Positions 31,561 to 43,641 of a stretch of DNA of 64,000 nt are shown here, piece by piece (the first letter of the stretch is position 1; every line of letters begins with the position of its first letter). The DNA lies in the NCBI GenBank assembly GCA_019614645.1, contig JABWDB010000015.1, positions 5,217,501 to 5,281,500 on the forward strand, in the 5' to 3' direction. The translations under genes were made by a program, and so were the position numbers. The notes below the pieces were generated by a model, which saw only the letters and a program-made list of their open reading frames with translations, was not told the origin of the DNA and made no database searches. The stretch is from Stratiolaelaps scimitus. Lineage: Eukaryota > Arthropoda > Arachnida > Mesostigmata > Laelapidae.

Positions 31561-34500
31561 GTATTTCTATCTTGGATTTTTTTCGATAACGAAGCGCCTA
31601 CGCCCATATTGGGTTTTCCAGAGCGCGAGGGAGCGCGGCTTTGTGCTATAGCCGACGGTGGTGCACGCAGCCGACTGGTTCGTTATCTGGTCGCAACGTA
31701 GAGAAAGTTTTGGCAGCGGAAAGATTTCCCAATTTCGTTATGCAATTAACAGTAAGAGGGTCGATGAATAAACGCAGTGAAGTTCCATTCATTAAGATGG
31801 GCCATATCTGCCTATAATTGATATTGGGCAGCCACTGGCTAATTGCTAGCCTGAGCGTAGCCTATCTACTTACGTATGTGTTGAGTTAACGGGTATCTTA
31901 ACAGCATTGAACGGACATTAATTATGCAGACCAGCACGTCATCGGCGATCGAGTACGCCTCTACAGATTTAGCTTGAAATTTTGTGCTAATTGGCAAAGG
32001 ATCATAATGGGTATTCAACGCGGGTTGTCATAGGCGTTTAACGCTGTTGAGGAAACATTTATTGAATAAAAGATGAGATTCAATATCTACATTTACGTTT
32101 TAATTAACCGCGTTTCCCTGTAATCCAGTAAACGAGTCGACGTATCATATCGTGGGCTGAATGTCCCATCTAATTAATACTCACCTGATCACCATTCAGC
32201 TAGTCGCCACGTTGCGGTAGCCGAATTTCCTCCCATGTGTATTTATTTCTTTGGCGAATAAGTCGATATTAGTGCCATTCCACTAAGGAACACACTTGGG
32301 AACGAGAGAGAGACGGAGGGAGGGAGAGACGGTGAACAAGGTATTCACGTGTTATTTACGTCGCGATAAACGCTGCAGGAAGCTACTTCTGCGCACCTCG
32401 ACCATTACTAGTATTACCACCAGACGATTGGCTCCGCCCAGAGATCAATCAGTGACGGTATCACATCGACGGGCAATGGTAATGCCACGCGGGGCCATAA
32501 ACCGGCACGCGCTGCATTGACGGTTCGACGGTTCGGCCTCTTCGTCCAGCTCGGATTGCGATCGCCGACGGGGGTGGACGGACGAACGAACAAACGAGCA
32601 GTGGCGAATGAGCGTGTCTCGGATCGCTGATTTCCAAGATCACCATACGAATCTACCTATGTAGCCGAGAGCGCCCGTTAGTGCTTGTGTGTGTGTGTTG
32701 TGCGTGCTCGCGTCTGTATGAATGCAGATGCGCATTAAATATTGACCGTGCCCCCGCAGAGATCCGGATGGACCCGGCAAGCACGCAGCAATTCCCTGCC
32801 AAATGAATACTATTGAGGTGCTAGCTCTCCTAGCTGCACTCGGCATCTGTCCGAGGAAGCACTACCCCTCGTTTGTGGGGTTCGGACCGCTCGCCGACGC
32901 GGCGAATCCGCCAGCTATTATACATACGTCGCCCGGCCGCCCGGCCGGCCGCTCGACCGAGCACCCGCACGAGTACGAACATCGTTCGAGGCGGCAATCA
33001 GCGTGACTGATCACCGTTCGAGGGAGGCGCCGTCAAGACAACACAACAATTCGTTAGGTACAAGTGTATACCCATAGACACACGGAGTGGGGCATGGCTC
33101 GGGGCCCGAATGGGTTCAGGGACAAACCGAACGAGATCAAATGCGGACGTGAGGTGGCCGTGTCGCAGTGCTGCAAGCAGACTGTTTTCGGTCTTGGCCG
33201 GCATAGACGGCGCATCGCACCGCCTGTTTGTCTGAGGGTTCATATTCGAGCTTGGCCAGAAGAGGTTTCGACCTAATCCCAACGAAACGAACATGCACCT
33301 TTGCATTAATAAACATTAGGAGTGGTCGGGGAGGTGGAGGCGAATGCTGCTAGCCGCCTCGGATAAAATAGAACAGAAAACAATTAAGAAAAGATTCTTT
33401 GAATAGATAAGATCGTTCGTAGGCTTCGCAATGCCAAACCAGAACAAATGGGATGAATAAACGAGTAGCTGTTCCCATAGCAAACACCGTCTAGTGCAAT
33501 CTCTTATGTAGCGCAAACCTCCCATGGAAGTTTTCCTTTAGGACGATCCTCGGTACTAATATCTATATGGCATTCAATGCGAAATAAGTGTCGAGGCCTG
33601 AAATGCACAACTTGTCACCTGAGGCGGCCACGGCAGGATCTGAGCCTTCGACCTAGCATATATACCATGCCGACCTCTGATCGACAAGGCCCATCGCGTG
33701 TTGATCTGTAGTCATTAGCGAAAAGCAAAACGAATTCTAATTAAACGGTAATAGAGAGCGTTTGAAAGGGTCGGCGATTTTACCGACGATTACTGTTTCG
33801 TCGGCACAGTACTAATATTCAAGTGACCTTGAGAAAGGGGCGCGATCGTTATGAATTTTTGGAGAATTTCAAAAAAAAAATGCATCTGAAAGCCCACGAA
33901 TCCGAACGAGTAAACATATCCCAAGTAGCTGCTATAAGCCTGCCCATTACAGCTGTTTAGCCTGGGAGAAACAGAGAGAAAAAACGGACTCACGTGAGCG
34001 TTTTCCTCGACGGCCACCACCGCACGTGAGTTCGTGTCAAATTTAATATATATATATACCCCTCTCCTCAGCTGCCTTCGGCAGTTCCCTCTGAAAGATG
34101 CCCTCACTATACCCTGAAGCGACTCGTCGTCTGGACGCCGTCTTAATCACGAACACAAACTAATCCGAGTGTTTCATGGTGCCGATAAGTCGATAATCGA
34201 TGAGTCGGGCCTGATGAATATATTAAGCGTACGAGCGCCTGATGCTGTATCTGCGTGTGTGTGTATGTGTGCTTGTGAACAAGAGAGAGAGAGAGAGAGG
34301 AGGCTGAGCGAATTGAATAGCTTGGCCATTGTGCGAAAGGGACCCCGTTGTCATTGGGCTGATTCGGTATGCGGCAGTCTAGTTCAGTTCAGTAATTAGC
34401 TGTGCCGGACTCCCCCGCGCGCATAATAACAGATTCGAGCTTCAAACGTGCGCCAACAAACGAACAGGGTCAAGCGGCCTGATTTAAACTACGATCGCAA

Positions 34501-34781
34501 TAACTCTGCGGGAATTAATCGAGATGTCAAAAAATCCCCGTCATTCATTGCCCACCAATTCCCATGATACTGCGATTAGCCCGCAACTGAGCGGCAGGTA
34601 TTTCGGTCGTACCTTATAATAGGCTAGGCCGATAACCAAGGAAACGCATAGATGATACCGCGGAACGTAGGCTGAACAGACAACTCTTGATGTAATCAGT
34701 AACCTTAATCTCTTCGTTCATACCAGTGTAACGTGCCGTATGCCTGCTCTTGCCAGCAGTCGATTGGTTCTTTCGATTCTG
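31288..34781. other. mostly empty; GC-rich block at 32.8-33.3 kb
   Basis: Holds a TA run at 31535-31560 and a GA run at 34280-34300. At 32803 an ATG opens MNTIEVLALLAALGICP, possibly signal-like, in a GC-rich region with GGCCGGCC palindromes. At 33094 another ATG opens MARGPNGFRDKPNEIKCGRE. A minus-strand donor GTGAGTCC at 33992 follows an open segment (TNSRAVVAVEENAH). None has a convincing partner site. A strong minus-strand donor GTGAGTATT at 32187 also lacks a clear exon. Confidence 0.3.
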
Positions 34782-34995
34782 TTATTTGCCCTTCACCATA
34801 ATCTGTCCACGGACTTCAACGCGTGCATAGCAGTTGTATTTGGCAACACGAAGCAACAGAGAGCGTGAGCCCACCTTTCCTTGACGGACCAACCGTCCGA
34901 CGGGCGGCTTCCTCATCAAACTGACGCATATGTTTGAGATTCTCCTCGGTGGGTGACACACAGCGCAGTGGATTCCCACCCGCCACCAGGTAGAA
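34782..34995 (-). pseudogene. terminal exon with a probable 1-nt frameshift
   Basis: After the acceptor AACCTTAACGTTGCAG the phase-0 frame reads FYLVAGGNPLRCVSPTEENL then KHMRQFDEEAARRTVG. About 115 nt in, coding character moves to the next frame (LVRQGKVGSRSLLLRVAKYN then CYARVEVRGQIMVKGK), which ends at TAA 34782. Both parts look like real protein and neither frame alone covers both, so one base has been lost or gained around 34870-34885. This is either a pseudogene or a base-calling error in a live last exon. Family unknown. Confidence 0.5.
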
Positions 34996-35204
34996 CTGCA
35001 ACGTTAAGGTTCGTTAAGGAGATTGCACAGCCCCACAGGATGCAGGGGCATCCATTGTGCGCCTGTTTTTTGCATCGTGGGTCCATGGATTTGATCCGCA
35101 AAAACCGGCATATAATAATGATTAAAGCACATATGCTCGTTGTGGTCCACTTTCCAATTCGGCAGCTTTTCTCCTCGGCTTTGTCAGGCTGGACGCATCG
35201 CGTC

Positions 35205-35275
35205 AATTGTTGTTGTTGCTGTTGTTGCTGCTGTTGTTGCTGCTGCTGCTGCTGCTGGTATTGTTGTTGTTATCG
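35205..35275. repeat. TTG/CTG trinucleotide repeat
   Basis: A run of GTT and GCT triplets of about 70 bp. Open frames through it (poly-Cys, poly-Ala/Val) are artefacts. Confidence 0.9.
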
Positions 35276-35632
35276 TCGTCGTCACACAGAGGGACCAACA
35301 GTCGACGCAACTCGCTCGTTTAGCGTTCTTGCTCCTTGCAGCCTTTCCCGCCATCGACGCAAGTCCACTCTATCTCTATTCGTATCTATCTATTGATCTC
35401 TCCATGTTTCGCTTCCTCTATCCATAAATCACTTGAGCAGCGCGTCCTTCACATCCATCTCCCCACATCGTATTGCTCCCAAATACAGAACACACGACCG
35501 TGTCCGGGCATTCGGCCGGCCGGCCAACGGAACGCCTCCGCAACGGTTGCATCGGGCCCCGCTGCAATGGAATGCGACATAGTACACACTGTTGCACAAA
35601 GTGCTTTCCTCGGACGTTCGTCTAGAGGCAAC

Positions 35633-35638
<6 letters not shown>

Positions 35639-35682
<44 letters not shown>
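35639..35682. repeat. (TA)n microsatellite
   Basis: TA run of about 44 bp. Confidence 0.95.
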
Positions 35683-35685
<3 letters not shown>

Positions 35686-38044
35686 TATAGTGGCAGAGAG
35701 CGGGGCAGGGGTCTGCATTCACCTCTTCTACTCAATACACACTCCTGTTCCCGGAGTATCGTTCCGTCACTCTCTCATTGCTCTCAACGCCGGATCATCG
35801 ACTCGCCGTGGCGGAGTCCCTCCACACAGACGGCCGTTCGTTGTACTTTCGTCAGCTGCCGCCGCCGCCGGCCGACGAGGAGAATCCGCTGGCGGCGGCG
35901 GCTGTTGGCAGCGGCGGCGAGAAACGAACGCGGCGGGGAGGGGAACGGTCACTTAAAAAATTGTTGCCGCCTTCCAACAGATAATTGTTCCCCGTCCGCT
36001 GGTGGCCTTTCGACACGCCGGACGGCCACGCCGGACGGGAGCCCAAGTCGCCGCCGGCGTTTTTGCCTTGCGCCAGTCGACGCCATGCCACGCAAACATG
36101 TGGTGTTAACGCCAACAGGCCAACAGTATGTCTGCCTGCAGATTGGGCGCATTCTTCGCTTTGGCGTCCCTCTTCTTGGCGCCGCTCGGGATTGCAGTAC
36201 TGTTTTCTATTAGCTGATAGACTAGAGGCTAGATGGGTGTGCGTGTGTGCGTGTGAGAGAGAGGCGGTCTCCGGTTACTGCTGATCTGCAAAGGGGAACT
36301 AGTTGATGCGCGTTTTATATACAATATAAAATAACAATAAAGGAAACTTGACTTGTTGTGTCTCGTAATGGCATACGTGGTCTATTGTTTTCGATGCCAT
36401 ATATAATCATAATAATAATGAGCAGTGTAATAAGCCCTGCCAGAGACAGAGGCAGACGATCTGTCGATAAAGACGGAAACAGCCAAGCGATTTTTAGCCA
36501 AGTCTGTCCGGAGACAATAAATACAGCGGAGTGACGAGGCGATACATGGGGCGTTCCATTGAAACCCATCTCTTACACACAGATCATATGAGCAAGCGGT
36601 GGACATAACGTTGACACTGAGAGTTCGCGTAGCCCGTAGCATGGCCAAGAACACATATACCAAGTACAGATTAACAATACAATATAAAAATGCAAGCGCG
36701 ACGACGGAGACAGTTCAGCTAGCCAGCTGTCAATGCAGCAGGTCGTTTTCACTATCACCGTCACAACGCGGCCTAACCAAACCCGCATGCTTCAATATCT
36801 ACGCCCCTCCGAGCCCCAGAACCTCCGAACTGCCAAACTCATTCATCATAGTACCTTCCGTTGACACTAGGACAGTGACTGATTCAGCGGCCGAAGCACT
36901 TGCTCCTCGGTGTCCCCCGCCGGTCTACTCCTGAGCCTCACATGCTGCTGCTCTCGACACTGCCCGAGTGCTCGCCTATACCCACTCCATCTGCGATTGT
37001 TCCTCGCCATCTTGCATATATATGCTACTGCTGCTGCTGCTATATCTATCTGGATGGCTAACCCTTTCGGGCAGTCGCCCGCAGATATACTATAATACCG
37101 TTTCTCCGTCTTTCATGCCAACGTTTACCTACACGTATGTAGATACAATAGTGTTCGCTGCTTTTTCCTGCTCGCTTGAGCTGGTCCGGCTTCAGTAGCA
37201 TTCGTCCTTCTTGCTTGCTTCCTCCTCGGGCACTTAATGCGCTCATGCCTCCAGGTGTGGACAAGAGGTCCGGGGGGGGGGGGAGGTTTTCACGTCTTTG
37301 CTATTCGCACCTGCAGCAGCAGCAACAGCTTCTGATCTTTCCCCCAGCCGTCTCCTACACTAATATTGTCGAGTGTGCCGGTCCTGCATAGGTTGTTGTC
37401 GTTAGTGGTAGTGGCAGTACTAGTGGTGGCTGTAGTCGTCAAGTGACAGGCCAACACCGGACGATACGTACAAGGCCCACAAAATGAGAGGCGGAGAGGC
37501 GTAGTGTCCTGTCGTCGGGTGCCTCTATCCACCATGCCTCCTTTCGTCGTTTGCACCGCTGCTGAAGCACACACCGTTGTCGGATATTGGATGACGCTAT
37601 TGTGCGTTGGACACACCACATCAGTTTTGTCTACTCACTCGGCCCAGTAGGTAACCTCTTGCAAGAATAAGGCGGAGTCAGTGGCCTTCCCCAGTTTCCT
37701 TTATCTCTAGCTCTCTCTCTCTCTCTCTCTCCTGTGCAACACTCGGTGGAACAGCGCACTCCAACTCAATACACGTACATATGCATGTAGGCTGCCAGCA
37801 CACACATTGGCTCGAAATCCCTCTGCTCAGATCGTGGGGAACAAGCGCTACTTTCAGCGATGTTTTGTTGCGACGAAGAGGTGTTATTTTTTTTCTGTCG
37901 TGCAAACTTGCTGGCAAGAGGCCAAGGCCTATAAGGCCGTTTCGTCGCGAATGATTAGCAGATGATGGTGACATGATTTGACAACAGCGACAATGAGCAG
38001 GTCGTGGGTCGGGAACGAATGGCAACCGGAGGGGGCAAGTGGAT
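35683..38044. other. GC-rich 35.8-36.2 kb, otherwise no supported gene
   Basis: The 35.8-36.2 kb part is CpG- and CGG-rich and could be an untranslated 5' region, but I see no start with a donor. On the minus strand a 19-nt unit at 37629-37647 lies between a very good acceptor (CGCCTTATTCTTGCAAG) and the donor GTGAGTAG, a possible microexon. A (CT)n run sits at 37709-37730 and a G12 run at about 37271. Confidence 0.3.
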
Positions 38045-38185
38045 GTTCTGCGGGTTCGATCCTCACCGGTGAACATTTGCATTTAGGAGAGGTCTTGAAT
38101 GCGTCTTATGAAGATGTCAATGTCAAAAGCAGTTGCGTCGTGGACTGACAAAAATGTTTAAGGCTCTGTGAATCAGCCCGGAAAC
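38045..38185 (+). repeat. SINE-B copy
   Basis: Shows GGTTCGATCCTCACCGGTG, the GCGTCTTATGAAG core, AAGCAGTTGC and CAGCCCGGAAAC near the 3' end. Confidence 0.65.
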
Positions 38186-39717
38186 TGTTGTTTGATGTGA
38201 ACAATAAATCAAGCGCTATACAAGCGTATTTACCAGGGATTATCCCGTATAAGAATGCCATCTAAAAGGTGAATAAAACAATCTGTACATATAGTATCGC
38301 TTGATACGAGGCTGTGTTACGAATGATAATGTATAGACTATTAAAGCAAATATAATGGCTATACAGCGTTGAGCGCGATTTGATTCGCGTTTAGCCCTAT
38401 TCACATGGGGCCGTTTGGCTTATTTCGTACGTCACTGTTAATAGCAGTAGTAACAATTAAAATCGAATTTATGACATTTGCTTAGCATATACGTGGCACT
38501 AGGGACACCCACGATCAAAACTACACAAACGACTAATACTGAAAATTGTCGAACAAGCCAATAATACTTATAACGATTAGAAAATGATTCTACAAATCAT
38601 CGTAGCGACAATGGCGAACGTCTCCGGTGTGAGCAACTATTCAGTGACTATCTGAAGCGTCCACTGTCCATGTTGTCACACACCTAGTGTCGCCGATAAG
38701 GTGCCACCCGAAGGAGTATTCGAATGGCGATAGCCCGACAATAACCCGTTAACATAGGGAAACGCTTTTTGGGACCCTAAGCCACCCGTCATGAAGCAAG
38801 CCATTACCGTACGTGAGGGTGTACCCCAAGAGCAAAGCTGTATTTATGCGTTATGACCTCAGCCAACCCTTGTGGAGGGTGGGGGCATGGGGCATGTTTA
38901 ACCCACCAGCTATGAAGGCCAGCTTATGCCTAAGCTCGCGTTTGGCGCAGCATTAAAACAGAGATCCGCGGACAGCACTCGTGATACGGCACGATGCCCG
39001 CTCTTGGCCAATGTATCGTGTACGCTAAGCTTTGCGCTGAACCGACTGCTGGCGGGATATACGGATTGGCATGATAGGGCTACACAGTGTCCACACAATT
39101 GTATCGCAAGAAGATTGTTCCAGGATGTTCAATTTGGAGGTGATATCCCTCGCCCCTTCTCTCTCTCTGAGTTGAACGTCAAGCGCATACTTTGTTCGAA
39201 TCGGTAGTTAGTGTATGTGGACAAGTCGTGAACAAGTCAGCAGGTAGGTTTGTTATTGACAAGAGGATTTCGCCAATTTTGCAGGCAAGTCGACTGGCGA
39301 AATATGCGAAGCGCTGACTGATGTTGACTATTTTGGTTGGCAAACCGCCTGTCTCTAGCGGAAATGCTCCGCCATAAAGCTACTAACCTAATTGGACTTT
39401 GGAAACACATCGATAGTATAAGGTCAGACTATATGCAGGTGTATGATATTACGATCATGCAGAGGGCCACAAAAACGACCGTGTTAGCTAGCGATGCATA
39501 ATAATAATAACCCCTTCAATGATGCTGTCCTTGCGCTCCGCAGTCTACTATCAGCTTAGATTTCACAATTCGTATTAGGACTGCAAGTTAATTAGTTAAT
39601 TGCCAAAACGGAAGTGCTCAGTAAACTCGGCTGCAACCACTCTCAAAAAACGATTCCGGCAACCTTGCCACCGACCTATTTCCATATTCGCTTTCATGAT
39701 CCGAACCCCATTCTTTC
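38186..39717. other. no supported gene
   Basis: AT-rich to 38.6 kb. A plus-strand frame at 38926-39207 is open but has no splice or start support. Confidence 0.4.
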
Positions 39718-40155
39718 CTAGAATCGTTCATTGCGCAACGCTCCCTCAACGCATCCTGATGCACGCCACCGTTGGATCACCAGGGTGAAATGGCACGCAG
39801 CCCGGTAATATTCATTTACTCGGTACGCATAGGCAGTTTCGAATCTCAGCCCTTCCCACCAGGGCCGTACGAACCTCGAATTGTATGCTTCGTATATTCG
39901 TCTGACGGTGAGCTGATCCATCGCGCTTTGCAGAGGGTAGTCCCCTGAAGCAGTATAAGAATACCAGTCACACGTATCGCTGTACATCATAGTCAATTTA
40001 TTCGCTCTGAACGGAGACCCCGGGGTTCCGGAGCCGGCTGGACGGAGCTGGTGGAGTTCATCCCCGCCTGGTGGGGCAGGGGTTCCCGTGGCTAATAATC
40101 GATAACGCCGCATAGCTCCTTCGGAGGACAACATCGACCCGCGGATGTGCTCCGC
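39718..40155 (-). CDS. large exon, unknown protein
   Basis: The acceptor TTTCCCTTTTAATAG is followed by 146 codons open to TAG 39718, or to a weaker donor CCTG|GTGATC at 39780. The first third is Pro/Gly-rich (LLATGTPAPPGGDELHQL, AGSGTPGSPFRANK). The rest is Tyr/Trp-rich and well ordered (MMYSDTCDWYSYTASGDYPL, VRRIYEAYNSRF, VRPWWEGLRFETAYAYRVNE). Composition and length make chance unlikely. If it is the last exon the protein ends ...GALRNERF. I do not recognise the family. Confidence 0.55.
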   Translation of the reverse strand, partial: AEHIRGSMLSSEGAMRRYRLLATGTPAPPGGDELHQLRPAGSGTPGSPFRANKLTMMYSDTCDWYSYTASGDYPLQSAMDQLTVRRIYEAYNSRFVRPWWEGLRFETAYAYRVNEYYRAACHFTLVIQRWRASGCVEGALRNERF

Positions 40156-40391
40156 CTATTAAAAGGGAAATTATGAAATTATTATTGCGAAAATCCCTAT
40201 TTGGACGAGTTGCGACATCGGCGACCGGTTGCTCCCGATGTTCCTCAAAGATATGAACTCTGCCATAAGTATGATATAATACACGCAAGGATACAATACG
40301 GTAGAGGCGAAAATACCAGCTCGGAACTTGAGTGTTTTTATTATAGAACTACCTCGCGGCGTCAGTGTAACAAAAAGCTGAGCGACAACGA

Positions 40392-40450
40392 GGGTAAGGG
40401 TAAACGCTCGTTGGATTATTAGAGCAACTGCAATTTCTACAATGCTTAAG
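40392..40450 (-). repeat. SINE-A, 3' tail fragment
   Basis: Retains the tail repeats (read here as GGTAAGGGTAA) and the CAATGCTTAAG box. The head is absent. Confidence 0.55.
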
Positions 40451-40752
40451 GAAGGAAGCTTCACAGGCTGGTAAGCGCTGCTGGTATTAGCAACATTATT
40501 GCCAGTTGGTCGATGAAATGTATCCTGTACAAAGGCTGTTGCCCACGACATCAAGGAACAGCCGATCACTTTAGAAAGTACAGAACAACAGCGCTGTGGA
40601 TACGATGCACACGGCGAACCCAACACGTGTGTCATCCCCCCTTACAATAACCAGAGCAATTATCCGCGAGTGGTTGTTACCCAGCTATCCTCAGGAGCAG
40701 GAGAAGTCCCATGTGTATTCTGCAATCGATTTAATTCAATTTACCAATCGGG

Positions 40753-40903
40753 AAAAAGGTGAAGGTCACGCTTTATTGCTTTATTAAAGGAGCTGCAATT
40801 TTACAATTCTCAAGCTCTCTTATATGTCGTCACCCAGCGGGGCTCGAACCTGCGGCCTCTGCCTTCCGACAGCCAGAAACTTAGGCGTCCAAGCCACCGC
40901 GCT
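40753..40903 (-). repeat. SINE-A, near-complete copy
   Basis: Head with AGCGCGGTGGCTTGGACGCC, box B GGTTCGAGCCCC, body and tail are all present. It differs from the 11.1 kb copy by scattered substitutions. Confidence 0.8.
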
Positions 40904-41021
40904 TATTTGCGTTTGGTACTATTATAATACTAGTTGACGACGCGGCTGATGACTTGTCAACCTGGATTGTATTCTAAAGTAAATTTTCTAGTCGGACTCA
41001 CAACAAATATCTAACTGCATT

Positions 41022-41175
41022 GCTTCATAAAGCGGAGCCCTTTTTTCAGATTAAATATACAACGGCGGGAGTCGAATTCGTGTGCGTACCTACATGTACC
41101 TCCTCCGATTGGGACGCGCATACAGATGCACCACCAGGCCACCAAAGGGGCCTCGACATTCTATGGTCCACTGTA
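41022..41175 (-). repeat. SINE-B copy, minus strand
   Basis: Reverse complement of the SINE-B order: GGCCTTGGTGGCC-type 5' part and the AATTCGACTCCCGCCGTTG core, then GCTTTATGAAGCA. Diverged. Confidence 0.5.
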
Positions 41176-43641
41176 TCGATTCGTTACCCTGCTGGAACGG
41201 GTCCATATCGTCGCGCGCCATCCAGTGGCCTCATATGTGAAGGGATAAAGATATCAGTTAAGTATAGCAGTCAATTCTCCCACCAAGTACTAATAATCCT
41301 CTAGTGTCTATCCTGTTATCAACATGGCAATACATGAATAACACTGTCCATGGTAAACTGTTCGATTCATGCAAACCGTAATTTCTACCATAGGTCCCCG
41401 AATTCGAGTTTGTTTTTTTTACACATTCTGATTCAACGACCGAGGCAAGACCGGTTAGCCGCTACACAATGCTCCCATAGAACTGGCTTAGGGGTACGCA
41501 GCTGGGGGCGGGGGGGGGGTTAACCACAAGACCATTTTTTCAAGGCAGAACTTTTCACTCGTTTTCTCGTCAGTGCTGCCAGTTGACCGCCCGCATCGTG
41601 CTTCGGACATCGATGGGCAAAATCGAACTGAATAGCGTTACCGCTCGACAGGGGGTAACATCTGGGGTCTGCCCCGCCGTGATGACGATGACCTCCGGAA
41701 AGCTTCGCGTCATGATGGACAGAAGGATCTCGGCCGGAAACGGGCTCAGGACCGACTTCGTCGCCGGGCCGGAAGGCGCCAGAGTGACTCGTGGCGGATC
41801 GCACAATGACCTCCATCGCAATCGCCGCCGCCCCCCCCTCGTGCCTGCGACCTTCTCACTTCCAATCGAACTGAACTCCTCCATCCGGTGCGGGCCTTCG
41901 TTCCCTGCAATTCGGCAGCCTGGAATCGTCGACACCCACCATGGACTTTCCCAGCAGCTCCAATGGATCGACAGAGAGCGCACGGCCCTGGCGACATGTT
42001 CGCTTCACGTGGTCGTGAATCGGGGGGTCAGTCTCCGCGGCACTTCCCTATATATATACACAAGACCAGCTACACGGTGCTGCACCCCCAGATGACGGCG
42101 ACCACCGCGTACGGCGCTGATTATGATTACGGCAGAGTATGATGAATATATTCACGATATGTATTCCTTCAATCCTCACAGCTCTGAGGATAAGACGGTG
42201 CGCGAACGAGCGGACCTAGACGGACGATGAGAAACTGCTGTGGAAACCTTGTCTTCCGCTGAGAGTTAGCCGTATATCATATATATATTTATATATATGA
42301 ATTTCTATATTTGGGGGAGGTATTGTCAAAAGCATCATTTGGCAGTATGGCTAAAATATACGCCTTATATTAATAACAATACCAGACAATGCCATTGACA
42401 CTTCTGCTTAGGGTGCGGACACCAAGCACTAAAATGATCTCAGACCGCTATGTCGATGTACGTTTGCCTCATACCTATTGAAGGGAATTAACAGCACTAG
42501 TCGACTAGTAGCACCAAATGTGAGAACCTCAATCGCTCAACATACACGAAGCTGGTTTCCCCTTGGTTCGAAACTCTACCTACAATCCGAACTCGAAGGG
42601 CACACACACCTTGATACACACCTCTGGTGAGAACATGGCGTCGAAGCTTGCCATATGCTACACAACTGTCATCACCAAAGAATTAGCATTGTCTCTTTTA
42701 ACGATACTTTAATGATTTTGTTGTCGATTCTAAAATCGTTGAACTCCATGGGTGGCTAGATGAGTGGGGGTCAGTGCAGGTGAAGCAATGAGGGAGACCG
42801 GCGGATCGCGTAAGCCGGAAGAGAGAATTCATGGATTACTCCAAGGAGGACTCTGATCTGCCACAGCAGCCAATCTTGAACTTAATTTTTTATTCTCTGA
42901 CCCTCTCTCTGCCTACCCGCCCCGGGGTTTTTATCTAGAAAACCAGCCCCGAATGTTCAAGTTCCTTGCCAAGGCGGTAACGGCAGATTTATGCAAATGC
43001 ATAGACCACAATAGCCAGCCGAGCTGTGTGCGAGCTTTGAAGAAAGGCTTTCGTAAGGGAGCGAACATTTTCTATGTGATTCCGAATACGTATTAGCTGC
43101 ATTCATTAGCCGCCTTAGATAGCCAGCTCGGTCGGCGGCTCTCATAAGATATTCGAACAAAGGCTGGCATGCATTCGAGTATATCTAAAGGTAACATAAG
43201 GATGCCGCCATCCCAGCCATCCTCATCACCAGAGATTAATCGTGTCTTTAAGGTAAAGTACTCTATAAATTAACAATACTAACAATAACAATACTACGAT
43301 AGCAACATGATACGATGCAGTTGTAATTACATTACAATCTAATGTGAGATTCATTGCGCGTGGCATCGTTGGGCATATGCCTAAATGAGCGAGAGATGTG
43401 GAGAAAGAAAGTGAATATTTTTTAGTGCTTATTCCTAGGGAGAATAATTGCAGAGGTATTTATTAAGAATGTAATATACATAATGTAATATATATATATA
43501 ATTTGCTAATTTTTTTAAGTGCGTCCGCAGATTCGATGTAATCTGATTATCACACAAATAAAAGGAAATTGTAATAGGCAATATGTAAATACAATGGCGA
43601 TACAAAATTGAATTTTTATAAAGAACTTTATTAATAATCAG
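41176..43641. other. no certain gene; GC-rich block at 41.55-42.1 kb open on both strands
   Basis: At 41583-42095 (plus) and 41520-41997 (minus, three frames) long frames overlap. An ATG in ACCCACCATGG at 41940 opens MDFPSSSNGSTESARPW but has no good donor. This is probably an exonic or 5' region whose frame I cannot fix. A minus-strand block at 42957-43160 (FEYLMRAADRAGYLRRL) is open without splice support. A C8/G10 run lies near 41.83 and 41.51 kb. Confidence 0.3.

Noticed and set aside
35140..35427. Open frames through the TTG/CTG repeat
   Set aside because: Low-complexity translation; no splice support.
41520..42142. Possible actin or F-box gene in a GC-rich block open on both strands
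   Set aside because: Individual phrases (for example FPAEILLSIM on the minus strand) recalled known motifs, but no frame follows actin or any F-box protein over more than a few residues and no splice chain was found.
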